From Cristatella mucedo (taxonomy: Eukaryota > Bryozoa > Phylactolaemata > Cristatellidae), in assembly GCA_009760855.2 (NCBI GenBank), contig WPIO01000001.1:15797001-15861000 (forward strand): a stretch of 64,000 bases of DNA. The letters run 5' to 3'. Within the stretch, counting starts at the first letter, position 1. Every line of letters starts with the position of its first letter. Below the pieces are notes generated by a model that was not told the DNA's origin, ran no database searches, and was given only the letters and a program-made list of their open reading frames with translations. The position numbers and the translations under genes are program-made. Below are positions 11,455 to 23,567 of this stretch, piece after piece.

Positions 11455-11510
11455 CTGATTGGTCGTGAAAAGCAATCGCCATACCTAGTGGGCCATTACG
11501 GCTAACCGGA
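11455..11510 (-). mobile_element. SINE-A head fragment
   Basis: The reverse complement TAATGGCCCACTAGGTATGG then CGATTGCTTTTCACG matches the 5020-5135 head. Confidence 0.5.
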
Positions 11511-11859
11511 TAATAACGACGACATTTGACTAGCACCCTATATGAACAAGTCACTTCCTAGTACTTTACATAAGCTCTGCAGTCAGGCACAAAATTCTAA
11601 TGTCCATCACAACCGAGAGGTCGTCAAACAGTTGGCGGCAGTATCTATCTATATTAAAGCGAACAGTTTCTCGGAATATAGACAGATAATACAGGGATTT
11701 AACCATTAGAGCAGTGAGAAAAACACTCTAAGGCAAGGAATACTTTGACTTTCTGCTAGCAGCTCTAAGAAAGGGGCTATTTTCAGGCCAAAGTAATGCA
11801 AATGCATACCGAGTAATCACGATCACACAGCAAGGAGTTGTTGAACTCACTCCTTGGAC

Positions 11860-12110
11860 TTATTAAAAAAAACTTTCAGCCATTTTATCACCAGTTATAG
11901 AGGCTTGGTGGGTTTTCGGAAGCCGTGCCAAAACTGAACGGCAGTAGTCAAGTCTAGACAGAACGTGGGAGCTAGGAAGCTATTAAGCCAGAAATCGCGT
12001 TATGTAGTCCCTAATCATGTACAGGGTCGAGCAAGTTAATTAGGTGTGGAGGCGGTTTTCTGGACGAACTTTTTTAAAGTCAAGTACTCACTAAAGAGCT
12101 TACTAGGCTC
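11860..12110 (-). mobile_element. Decayed repeat shared with 17860-18000
   Basis: GCCAAAACTGAA, CAGTAGTCAAGTCTAGACAG and the ensuing text recur at 17880-17990; probably part of a LINE RT-linker in minus orientation. Confidence 0.45.
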
Positions 12111-12324
12111 TTCACTACGAGAAAGCATTGGCAGGATAACCCCAGCATGCCTTGACCAAGATGTTCTTTCCGATTGATAGTGAGGAATGCTTGCAAATTT
12201 TTAACAGCGAAATGAATGTCTGGTATGGGTGCAGATAATCGAGGTATCACCCCTTATCCTGGCAAACATACATACGTGAGTAATGATTTACTTCACATCC
12301 TTAAAAATACTGTATATAAATATA

Positions 12325-12475
12325 TGATTCATTTGTATAGCACCCTAAGACCACTTAATCTCTTTTCAGGTGATTAACTTATGCCATGGGGCTTGAGTCC
12401 ACGACCTCGGCCATCAAATACATTCAACTTGACCTCGGTCGGGCGAGTGGCTTAACCACTAAGCCAAACCAGCAG
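12325..12475 (-). mobile_element. SINE-B copy
   Basis: The reverse complement shows TTTGGCTTAGTGGTTAAGCC (A box), GTCGTGGACTCAAGCCCC (B box) and the tail GATTAAGTGGTCTTAGGGTG. Confidence 0.75.
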
Positions 12476-12636
12476 AATTCGGTTTGTATGTGCTCGACGA
12501 CCCCTGGAAGTTATTAGATCTAAAAATGGCATGCACACCAGCACTAAGCATGCATTGCAAGCAAGTTCTGCAAACGAAAAGTTTCAGAATGAGCAAACCA
12601 AAGTAAGTGCACTGTAATTAAAAGTAAGCATTGAGA

Positions 12637-12679
12637 TTTATTTACATTCATCATTATGTACATTGTCTAATAATTTATT
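12637..12679 (-). terminator. IFT122: IFT122 polyadenylation signals
   Basis: On the minus strand AATAAA lies at 12679-12674, 49 nt after the stop codon, and a second AAATAAA lies at about 12643-12637. Their position fits a short 3' UTR. Confidence 0.6.
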
Positions 12680-12727
12680 GCATACTTTACAATCACATGA
12701 CAAGCAGAACCAGGAGAGGGCTGAAAC

Positions 12728-12808
12728 TCATTCACCAACTTTCTGTCTGCAAAATGGACACTGTTGGTTTTGCAGCACCAGTAGCTCATAGTCGTCAGAG
12801 TGGAACAT
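12728..12808 (-). CDS. IFT122: IFT122 exon 26 with stop codon
   Basis: It encodes [20 protein letters not shown] then RQKVGE and TGA at 12730-12728; acceptor GCTATTACAG. CPFC is the last Cys pair of the family. Confidence 0.95.
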   Translation of the reverse strand: MFHSDDYELLVLQNQQCPFCRQKVGE

Positions 12809-15800
12809 CTGTAATAGCCAAATAATGATGAGTCGATGATAAATGAATACCGGCATTGGAGAAATGAGTGCTAGTTTCTAATTCGCAAGCCAAGAGACTT
12901 GAAATTGCTAGTCTATTGCTCATGCTTAATCGCGATTCATGGCAATGTGGCAACGAAGCAACAAGGGGGATGAAGATGAAGTCTTCACTTAGTAGCTGTG
13001 ATTTGGAACAAGAAATAGATGCTTGACAAGCATATTAGTTCTATTAACTAAAATGGTGAATTATGGATGAATGACAATCAACTAGATTTATCTTAACTCG
13101 TGAATTAACAGGTAGATATAACTGCAGTGGCACACACAAAATCGCGTTTAGAACTGTGGTTATGGAAACATTGTCACTTACCCTATTACAAGATCCACAC
13201 TGTGTGATGGGAACGTCAGGCATAATGTGCTTATAATACCTATGTCGAAGAGGCTTTGGCCACTTTTGAACGAACACTTCCATATTTGGAAGTGCCTTTA
13301 GAGTGGCTCTGTCTACGATCACAGGTGTATATTCATCTGTACCTTGCTGAAAAAGGTTGTGATTGCAAATTCAAGGATTTCATAATGCATATCACACGAG
13401 CTCGCCAGCTGACACTATGCTAGCTATTTATGCATATTGCTGTAGCATATTCTGGCCAGCAAATGCTCACGTAAACATGCAAAGAAATTATACCATTTTC
13501 CCTGTATTTTGTTAATAAACAGTCTGCACAAGGGTTTACCTCAAAAGTCATCAATTTCGATGTGAACAGATCATCATCACGTGCATCTGATGAATCCATA
13601 CGAAGGGTCTGATAGTCAGACATTGAGTTTTCGGCCCAGTTGTCGTCGCGATTTTTCTTTTTCTGCACTGTCTCTATTTCTAGTAGCTCCATGGCTTCTT
13701 CATCTGATATGCCATCTTCGAGCACAAACTCGACCAAAGGTAGTACATCTGCATTCATTCATATTAGAGAATGTAGTAATAGGGCACGTAGCAGACAGCT
13801 AATGCTCTTGACCTTGTCGCACAAAGGAAAAGCTCGTCGACGTACCGAATGTGATGAAGGAATGAACAAAGACCTGGCGGCAGTTAACACACTGATTGCC
13901 CTGATTATTAAGCAGTGGATTGGTAGTCGAGCAGCGGTAGCACATTGGCAGCAAGTCCTGTAAGAGCAACGAAGAGATGCAGACATATTAATAATAATAC
14001 TCACCAGCAGGTGATTGCATTTTTTAGAAATTGAGCTGCAGGTTAGGAGGCATCTACCTCGGCATCCTGGAATGGTTTAGACCGAATGGTCAAGCTTCCA
14101 AGCTCAACAGCCTCTTGGAAACGGGATGGTAATCGCAGTGCCTGCAGCTTCTCGTAGGCATGGCGGGCAAATTTGAATGCCCGTAAGTTCTTTCCCTGCT
14201 TTGCAAGGGCATAGAGAGTGTGGCTGATAACCAGTTAAGTTACATATATAGGTCGCTGACGACATTGCTATTACAGAATGCACTTTTAAGACAAGGAAAC
14301 TATTTAAAGCAAGCTAAAACGTTCATGGTCATAATGGTAGTAGGGCTCAGATCAGCACTACTAAGTCCATATTCCTACGATGAACTTGCTAGCCTGGGAG
14401 ACTGGTATTCTAGCATGCAGCAAAGAGTTCAACAGTTAGAACAGCTGATAAAGCTGGAATTGAAAAGAAATATGCAGCTGACCCATCATCGTATTTGCAT
14501 AAAGCTAAATGCCCTAAAGTGATATTATAGTACCACAAAGAGAGAATACACCGTGCAATGGTCTAGAATAGAAGTGATAGTCATACGAACTCACCCATTC
14601 CAATCAACATATAAACTTACTCAGAATGTGGTCACGATACATGAAACACAGCATAATAGGCCATGGTTTGCATCAGCATCCAAAAACGTGCATATCATTA
14701 CGATACGTGTAGGGTATGACCAATATTTTACTGGGTGGATCAAAGTTCACAGAATAGCAGTTCACCTACTGCGCAAATCCGTGCACTACCATCTAGTTTC
14801 ACAGCTTCACTAGACATTTTTTCACTATATTTGTCACTTACATCTACCATGAACAAAAGAATCTCCTATCAGGCAGACAGGGCATGCAAAGCACAGTAAT
14901 TCTGAAAAGAAACAAGTATGGCTTCGGGGGATCGTAAAACACATAGTATGAGCATACCAACACGTGACCGTTGGGTAGCTAAAAGGATACACCTTGGAGA
15001 TGCCCGCTGGTGTCACCTGGTTTCCCAGTGTGTGCAGCAAATATCGGCCCATATTAAATAGTGCCTCGGGCAGATGGGAGGTAAATGGTTCTTCCTAAAA
15101 AAATATTAGCCACATGTATTCCAGCAGGTCAAAGAAGACCCGTTAGAGAACTGTTTGCACAAGCATCCCATCAAGCCATGTAAGCAGCTCAGACACTGTG
15201 TCGAATCAAATTCCACTGAATGGCCACAATAAAAAAAATGCATGGATGGACATCTCAAGTTGCTAGCACCACTGGAAAAAGAAGCAAGAGGGCAGTGTGC
15301 GAAACCAGCAGCAAGTGCATCAGCACCGGCATCCGTCACTTGCCGTGTAGCGCTGCAAAGAGTGGTAGACGTAATACAGTTCTGCATTTTTCTGAAAGTC
15401 ATGAAATTTGCGCATCAGTTCTTTCTGGCCATCGCCTTCACGTTCTGCAACAGCACCGGCCGGATCATTAAAAGGAGAGCCAAATAAACATCGTATGCAT
15501 GGCCACCAGCAACAGACTGGACATGCACTGACCTAACTGCCCAAGCGGGCCCAAACTGCAAGAAGCATAACATTTTCGGCATATATTTGCTAGCATAAAG
15601 TCATGGTGAGTGAACTCTGCAATCCATCGCCAGCTGCCAAGCCAAGCTATGACATACAGAATGTTGGTTCAATAAAAGCCTAAATGCACATGCCGGGTTA
15701 ACAATTCATCCTAGTTATGGTGAAAAACAGAATTTTAAACCGGTTTTACTAGGGCTTCACGTCATGCTAGCCCTGAAGGTGAAACTGCTTACATAGAATA

Positions 15801-18800
15801 AATAAAAATATCAGATTCAAATAATATTCAGCTGAAGTCAACGTAGTGCAAAATATCAAGCTATATGTATTATTTGTACTCTTAGATCTTACTAGATGCC
15901 TCCTAAACTCTTTCATAACACGGCTGCACTGCTTACTCGGAGAGACAAACGTTGATAATATATCACCCCAGTTCACCTTCCACTAATAAAGCTGAGCTCT
16001 TTGCATATAAAAAGAACTGATCTTCTATAACATCCTGCTGCAGGCAACCGAAGGCACAGACACTTCCCTCAAAGACTACTTGCCAGTCGGTGGTACTTCT
16101 TAATCTGACTTGAAATATCTGGCGACCAACAATTCTGGTTTGGGGCATTTATCTAAACGAAGAGCTACAGCCCTTTTACACATTGAAACGTGACAATGAC
16201 ATAGCACTTCTCAGAGATATGGTACTGCTCATATTCTTATAATGGTATCTGTTTTTTTAAGCCTACTTTGGATACAGCCATACTTTTTGCCTTCATCGAG
16301 CTTGAATGGCTTAACTACTTGGCTTTCTCACCCGGATATGAGCCTACTTTCTCTATTTTTACCCATGGTTCTATTTGCCAAATTATGGCTGCAAATAGCA
16401 GTGAGTGGTTACGGCTATGTCTTAGCAGGAAGCTAAAATCATTCCAAGGTTACGAAGGTGACAAGCAGTATTAACTAATGATAATAACACATTTAATATG
16501 GTGCCCTCAGAGAACTCAATCTCTTTCTAGGTACTTTACATCTGCAAAGGAAGCACGATCGAATGGTTATGGTAGCATGCTCAATAAACAAAAAGAATAA
16601 CATGGTTAGGGGTGACGTGCATAGGGTCAGCAAGCATGTATGGTTAGTGGCAACAAGCACAGTGTCAGCATGCATAAGTACATGCACTTGCAACACAGTC
16701 CGTGATGAGCCATGTACTGCATCTCTTAATACCTGGGTCGAAGATGTTTGTGTAACTGCCATCCAACTTTAACCTCGCAGGTAATGAACACCGAGTTACA
16801 TCTTCTCAAAAGGACGAATCACAGGGACACACTGTGATAAACGCTGTGATCAATAGATGCGTGTTTAGTTTCTTTTTAAATTTGGACAAGTCAAGAGATA
16901 TCGTGATACAAGACGGAAGTGAGTTCCAGGCTTTGGGCATACGAACTAAAGGCACGAGCAGCTTTGAAACAGCAGTGTAGGACTAATGGAAATAATGTGC
17001 CAGAGTTGGCAGAAGAAGAGATGACGTACTGCCCATAGAGGACCTGAGGGGACGAAGAGGCTGAAACTAATACAGCAGTTCATTCCGGTATGAAGGGGTG
17101 AGCCACGGTGAGCCTTATGAGTGGGCTTAAAAATTGCGCTCTTCATCTATTGATCAGCCAGAAGCCAAAGCTTCATCAGCAAAGTAGATACAAGGGCAAT
17201 TTCTTTATTTTTTTATACCAATCTTGCAGCCAAAATCATCGCCAGCTGAAATGATAAAAATAATGATAATAATAACATATCCTTTTCATAATGCCTTAAT
17301 TGAGATTGATCTCCATTCAGGCACTTTAAAACTCGTGGCAAGAGAAGCAATAACCAAAATTAATGACGTGAGCGGTATCACGCTTACACAAGAAAGCAAA
17401 AGCACTCAAGTATCGTGCTTAGACCAGCATGGAAAAGCACACAAGAACACACTCAGGCCCACTGGCTGGTCAAGAGGCTCCTTGGTTAGTTAGATATACG
17501 GGATCACCTAGGTAAGCACGAAAAGCACATATCATCAAAAAAGGCAAGTTAACTGGGGTTCAGAGAAAGCTAAGCGGAACAGATGATCTTCAGATGAGAC
17601 TTAAATAATGCCAAGTTAGTGCAGGTGGTGATAGATACTGGAAGCGTGCTCCAGGCTTTCGGTGCAAACGAACTGAAGGCACGATCACCAGAAGATTTAT
17701 ATGCAATGTCACATATGCGTGAACAAGTTTAGGTGTTGTATACTTGTCTAAGTAAGCCCACATTTTGGCAATATTCTTCAACTGAGAGTAGACTGACTTG
17801 ACAGTGGAGCATTCTCACATTTCGAGCAGACGTCACTGGAGTAGTATCTGTAGGGGGTTAATGCCTTTTTGGGGATCCCAGCCAAAACTGAATTATAGTA
17901 GTTTAGTCTAGACAGAACCAGTTTAGACAGCGACCTTGGTAGTTAGCCCGTAATCTTGGACAAGGGTCGAACATGACGGCTCACCGTGGCAGCAGTTTAT
18001 TGAATGAAATGCTTGAATGTCAAGCAGTTGTCAAAGAGGACAACCAAATCAAGAGAACATCGAGACAGCCGCACTCCAGTACCGTACCATTAATTAGAAG
18101 AGTAAAGTTGTATCGTCATTTAGCTTAGAAAGTAAGCCAATATCGAAGATTAAATGCAGGCATTTCAAGGCAGGCATTCAGTTTATCAATCGCTGCAGCA
18201 GATTGCAGTGGTTTAAATACAAATTCATGCTGGTTATCGTCGGCATAAATGTGACAGGCGATGGCCAAGGGTCCCCCACTGCGCCATTTTCCCCATTGAC
18301 GCTCAGTATAAACAGAGACAGCAAAGAGCCGAGATAAGACCCGCTATATCGAACTGCTACAGGTGAACGATCTCATTGGCAAGGTCAAGCATTGCTCTCA
18401 ATCGTATAAATAGGACGTCGTGATCCATGGTGTCGAATGCCGCTGATAGATCGAGGAGAATAAAAAAGACGGCAGCCAGAATAGTGATCCCTCTTAGTTC
18501 AGACTGGAGGAATGGTGGTCTAGCAAGTTCGAGGCACGGAGGAGAAGCAAGACTGCGATTTGTTTGGCGCATACATTGTACTGCAAATAACGCTATGCAT
18601 TCATGATTTTGCACTGAAGTCGCGACACCAGCATGCCAATTACTGAAATGGCACAGATTTTCCCCTTTTCATCCCACTCCTAATATTAACACACTTCTTA
18701 TATAAGCACCCTTTTGCCGCCTCTAGATGGGAGAGGCATATATCTGGAGTCGACTGTACCACGAGCTTAAGGTGCTTGGAGGGTTGAAGAAAAACTAGTA

Positions 18801-21800
18801 CATCCACATTTCATATACTGGAGCACCCGATAACTCAATTGTTGGGGTAAGCCGTCATTTGCTTTGGGATGTCAGTTTCAAGATGCACCTTGCTTAGGTG
18901 GCATTCACATCGGCGTGATAATATTTTATCGTGATGGTATTCCAATTTAAGTTTACAGTGCTACTCTTTCTATGGTTTCTATGCTATACATTTATCTTGG
19001 AATGTTTGCAAACCATATTTGTGAGTCAAAGGGCGTGGTGAGCTATAAAAACCAGTCTACAAAACACTGCGAATCCTACTGATGATGTAACACTTAAAGT
19101 CACTTAATCTGTGGGCGTGGGATTCTAACAAGCAGAGGCCTGATTGCCTATTCATCTACGTATTGTCGATTCAATGCGGTGAGCCTGATGAGGTAGGTAT
19201 GACATGAAACATGAGCGATGTTGTGGAGTTTCTAATAATTTTAGGTGTACAGCGGACGATCTATTCATTCTTTTGTTAATCCAAGTCATGAGTTACTATG
19301 CACTCTAAGGTTTCACAGTATAGGAACAGCTAAGAGATTATTCTGTGGCAGCAAGTACCATCAGTTACTAGGCAGCCACATACATCTGTCGAACTATTGC
19401 ACGTGTCTTCTTGCAATGATAGCCGGGTTGGTAAGAAAGTTGGCTAACATTAGGGTCACACTCTCCCTTTAATTCTTTTGAGAAGATGAAACTCTGTGTT
19501 TATTACCTGCGACGTTACATGGCTCATCACGAAATGTGTTGCAGTGCAGTTTGAAATTTCGGAGATCTTTTGACTATTGACAAATTAATTCAGAAAAGCC
19601 TTTCATTTCAGGTAATTAACAATTTTTAAAAAACTATGCACAACATATCCCAAGCTCTAGCAACGATAATGATTAGATCGGTCGGGCTAGCTGAAGGAAG
19701 GTGAGCAGCTTCACCGCATCCGGTCTGTCAAAGACTGCTACTGACCACTGCAGCAACTCATTACAGAGGAAAGCTAGAGTAGCCTTTAAATGCAAGAGGT
19801 GTGAGCAAGTCACAAAAGCCTATGCAGGCATGCCAGCGCTAGCATTTTACCACCGACTGCCCTAGTAATCAGCTGAGCCCATACCTGCGGCAAGTTCTAG
19901 ACATTGCATCGCGAGCTTCCAGTAATAGTAGCCGGCATCACTGAACCGGTTCTCAGACACAGCATTGTGGGTGAGCTGCTCCAAAACTTTCACGGCTTCA
20001 TCCTGGAGACCGGCCTTATGGAACGCTAAAATAAGAACATAAATACGGTCCAAGCCAGCCTGACACTTGGTACTAGTTGCAGTAGTGACTGAAAGCAGAT
20101 ATCAGGGAAAGCTCCACTTAAGGTCTACCAGGAAAAAAACCTTGTCAACATAGAGTCGTCAGGGCAGGAGCTTGTTCATGATGCACACACATCAGCAATG
20201 CCGTTGCATGACATGTGCACATAGCCGAACCGCACAGCTGCAACCCAATGCTGCCTCTAGGAAGAGCAAGGATTCACCCAGACTGGCATAATGCATACAA
20301 AATGCTGGAACACTAAGCTGACAGAAAAACCTAAGAAAGTCTAAAACAGGTTTAGGAAAGGCACTAGATGACCTAGTATGACCTGAATAGTGTCATTAAC
20401 CAAAGCGATAGAGCAGCTGCTTGAGAAAAATGGCACAGCTGGATGATAGCATTTAACATGGACGAATCAAATGTCATCAAGGTTTTGCTTTGTGCTATAG
20501 ACAAATCTATAGTTCAGAAACCAGCTAGTCCACAAGGCCTTGTTGAGAAACAGACAAGATACAAACATCCCAAAGACTGACTAATTTTTCTTGCACGAAT
20601 CCAATTTTATGAAAGTAATTAACATTAAGGCTTGTACACAATATTTTGTGAAATCATTTGAATACCTTCTGTATGAAACCCAGATACCAGGCATAGCAGT
20701 CTCTTAAAGATACAGCTAGATCTCTACACAGCTGCAGGATAACCACATGCCGCCGTCAGGTAAAAGCTTTAGGATTCACCAAGCACACATGTGACTGAAC
20801 TGACAGCCGGATTTACTTATAGCTACAACAGCCTTGCACGGGATCCTATATTGCCAAGCACGAAACGAAGGAGAATATGCGGTTTATCGCACGACCACCG
20901 GCACTGCAAGATACACTTTAACACACTGCCAATAGCTACAAAAGGATAGTTGATCATTTTTCTCACGGGATTGCAGCTACAGTAGTCAAGTCATTCGTGG
21001 TACGGCATCGGCATGTGTAACCATAGCAAATGTATGGAGTCGTTTCTGTGCATGAAATATCAACCATCAGTTTCTAGACAAAAAGAGTTCACATCAATTA
21101 TGGAGAAGCTCGGTGCTTCAGCTCTTTGTATGTCCGTGCAATAACATGCTTATAATTGGTGCAACACTATACAGTTAGGCTTGACTACAGTGAACGTCAC
21201 AACTGCCAAATTACGTTACAGCAGTCTCACTGATCTGAACTGGCTCCACATCAAGTACCGTATCGAAAGAAAAAACGCAAAAACGCTCTGAAGAGTGGTT
21301 ATTCCCATGCCAGCATGCAAATTATCCTCGGCAGGTGCATCATTTGCATGCAGTGTCTACTCCTTGAGCTCGGTTTTTTTACATAGCATGCAGTGGCACA
21401 TCTTTTCCTTAAATATAGACGTGTATTTCTTACAATATAGATGAGGACATGCATGGCCCCGAGATATTTGGGGCTCCGGTTAAGGTTCCTGCATTTTCTT
21501 GCTCCGGCCTACCTAACCGAAATACTTCTTTTTCAGGCTCCGCATCGTACCACCCGCTCTTCTGACTCAAGTCGTTTAGCTGTACCTCGAACCAACCTAA
21601 AATCTTTTGGCGACTGTTCCTTCAGTTTGTATGCTATCAAAGTCTGAAACTCACTGCCGACTGACGTCACGACATCCACTGACTTGACGACACCTTCAAA
21701 CAAGCTAAAACCCACATGTTTCTCACAGCATTTGCTCCATCCGTGTGAATAGCCTTTGGTGTGCATATGAGCGCTGACGGTGTGCATGCTATCTCTAGCC

Positions 21801-23516
21801 AATTGACGTGCTTTGTTTCCAGCACAAGGTGCTTAGAAAGTGATTTAGTTCTCTTAGGGTGCTATTCAAACGTCTTATTGTTATTATGATAATAATAAAC
21901 AATTCATTTGTGTAGCTCTCTAAGAGAACTAAATCTACTCCTAGCACTTTGCAGACTGCCATGATTTATACTATTAGTTTGCTTTTATAAGTGTTCCAGT
22001 TGTTGCACACAAAAAAGAGTTCATGGATGCTTCAAACAAGCGATTTATTCACGGGGTTATTAAGCAGCCTTAAGCAGATAATCACAAAAAGAGCACATTA
22101 ATCGGATCAATAATAAGAATATGAAATCCATTCGTAACACTCTGACATCCGAGAAAATGACGCCGGGAACTAGCAAATTGAAACAATTAAGTTAGACCCA
22201 CTGAGTCCTGCTGCACAGCTTCTCAGCTACCTGCTTATTGGCTCAGCTGGCATCACTGCTAACGCCCTGCCAAGGCAACCAATGTCCAACCAGGCAGAAC
22301 CAGGTTCACTGCCCTGTTGCTGATGTCGAATCATTCTATTAAGGGTCTGTAGGCAATCCAATTAAAATTTAAGCCTCAACACCGATATCAATATGAGTAA
22401 GAGTGTAGGTGACTGCACATTAAGCAATAGCAAGATGAATCACAATATTGATTGCCAGATGGTTAAGCTACTCATTATCCAACTAAAATTCTCGTGGACA
22501 GCAGTCTTGCCAAAACTGAGCTGCCACCTGACCAGTGAGCCTAATACTAACTTTTCTAGAGCCAGGTCGTGGCAGTGAGCTTCAGCCAATCACCAGCCAA
22601 TGCCTAGCCTGTCTTCGGCCAGGTGTTGGCTGTGCCAAAAAATGAAGGGGAATGGCCGGCCACGGCAACTTAGCTGGTCATGCATTCGAGAAAAGACTTT
22701 CGACTGCATTTTAGTGGGCAGCATCTCTCTGAGAACAGTTGGGCAATCCTACTCAGAGTTAAGTCTTAATTCTATACTGATCAGACACTGGCCTGATGCT
22801 CCATTCACAAGTAAGTGCAATCAAGTTGTCTAATTGCTATTCACATAAAAAGATATTGTGCCGAGCTCTCTTGTGTCCTGTTCATTGGCTCAGCTATTTT
22901 GTTCAACAATTGCAACCATTTCCATGGGCTATATTGATGTGCAGAACTGATAAGCTTTTACTACATCTTAATGCAATGTGCTTCACAAGAACGATGAATC
23001 CTGTACCACATCATTAAGATATTAGTATGCTATGCCATACAGATGGCTTCACCTAACCGGTACAGAAAACAGCTATAAGAAGAGCCGGAGTACGAACAAG
23101 CGGACAAGAAGACCATTGCAGTGCAAATGCTACAGCGAGTTTCCACAATCCTCTCTAAAAAGCTTTGGCCTAGTTGGCAGAAACTTGCCCTGCTGTGCTT
23201 CCTCAAACTTGTCGTGCTCTGCTAGCCATCTTGCATAAGGAATGTAGACATCGTTCTTGAGCTCAGGCTGATTTTTGGCGATTATAAAAGCCTGCAAAAA
23301 TCAATATCTACCTTTTTATCGTGCCGACTCGTTGCAGAGAACCGCCCGAGTGATATTTCAGCATTTAACTTCAAATGCAGCAAAATGTAATGCATATTCT
23401 CTGAGCACTGTGCTCCAAAACAGGCAAGGGTGGCAGACTTAGCTGCACTTTTTATCTGCCTCAAAACAAGACAGCAAAGATTCCAAGGCATTCAGCATAA
23501 TTGGATAAATACATAT

Positions 23517-23567
<51 letters not shown>

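Noticed and set aside
13581-13963. Plus-strand open frames of 73-107 codons
   Set aside because: Antisense shadows of IFT122 exons 23-24, which are supported by family sequence and splice phase.
15220-15487. Two overlapping plus-strand open frames of more than 80 codons
   Set aside because: They lie opposite IFT122 exon 20 and its flanks; no plus-strand motif or splice pair supports them.
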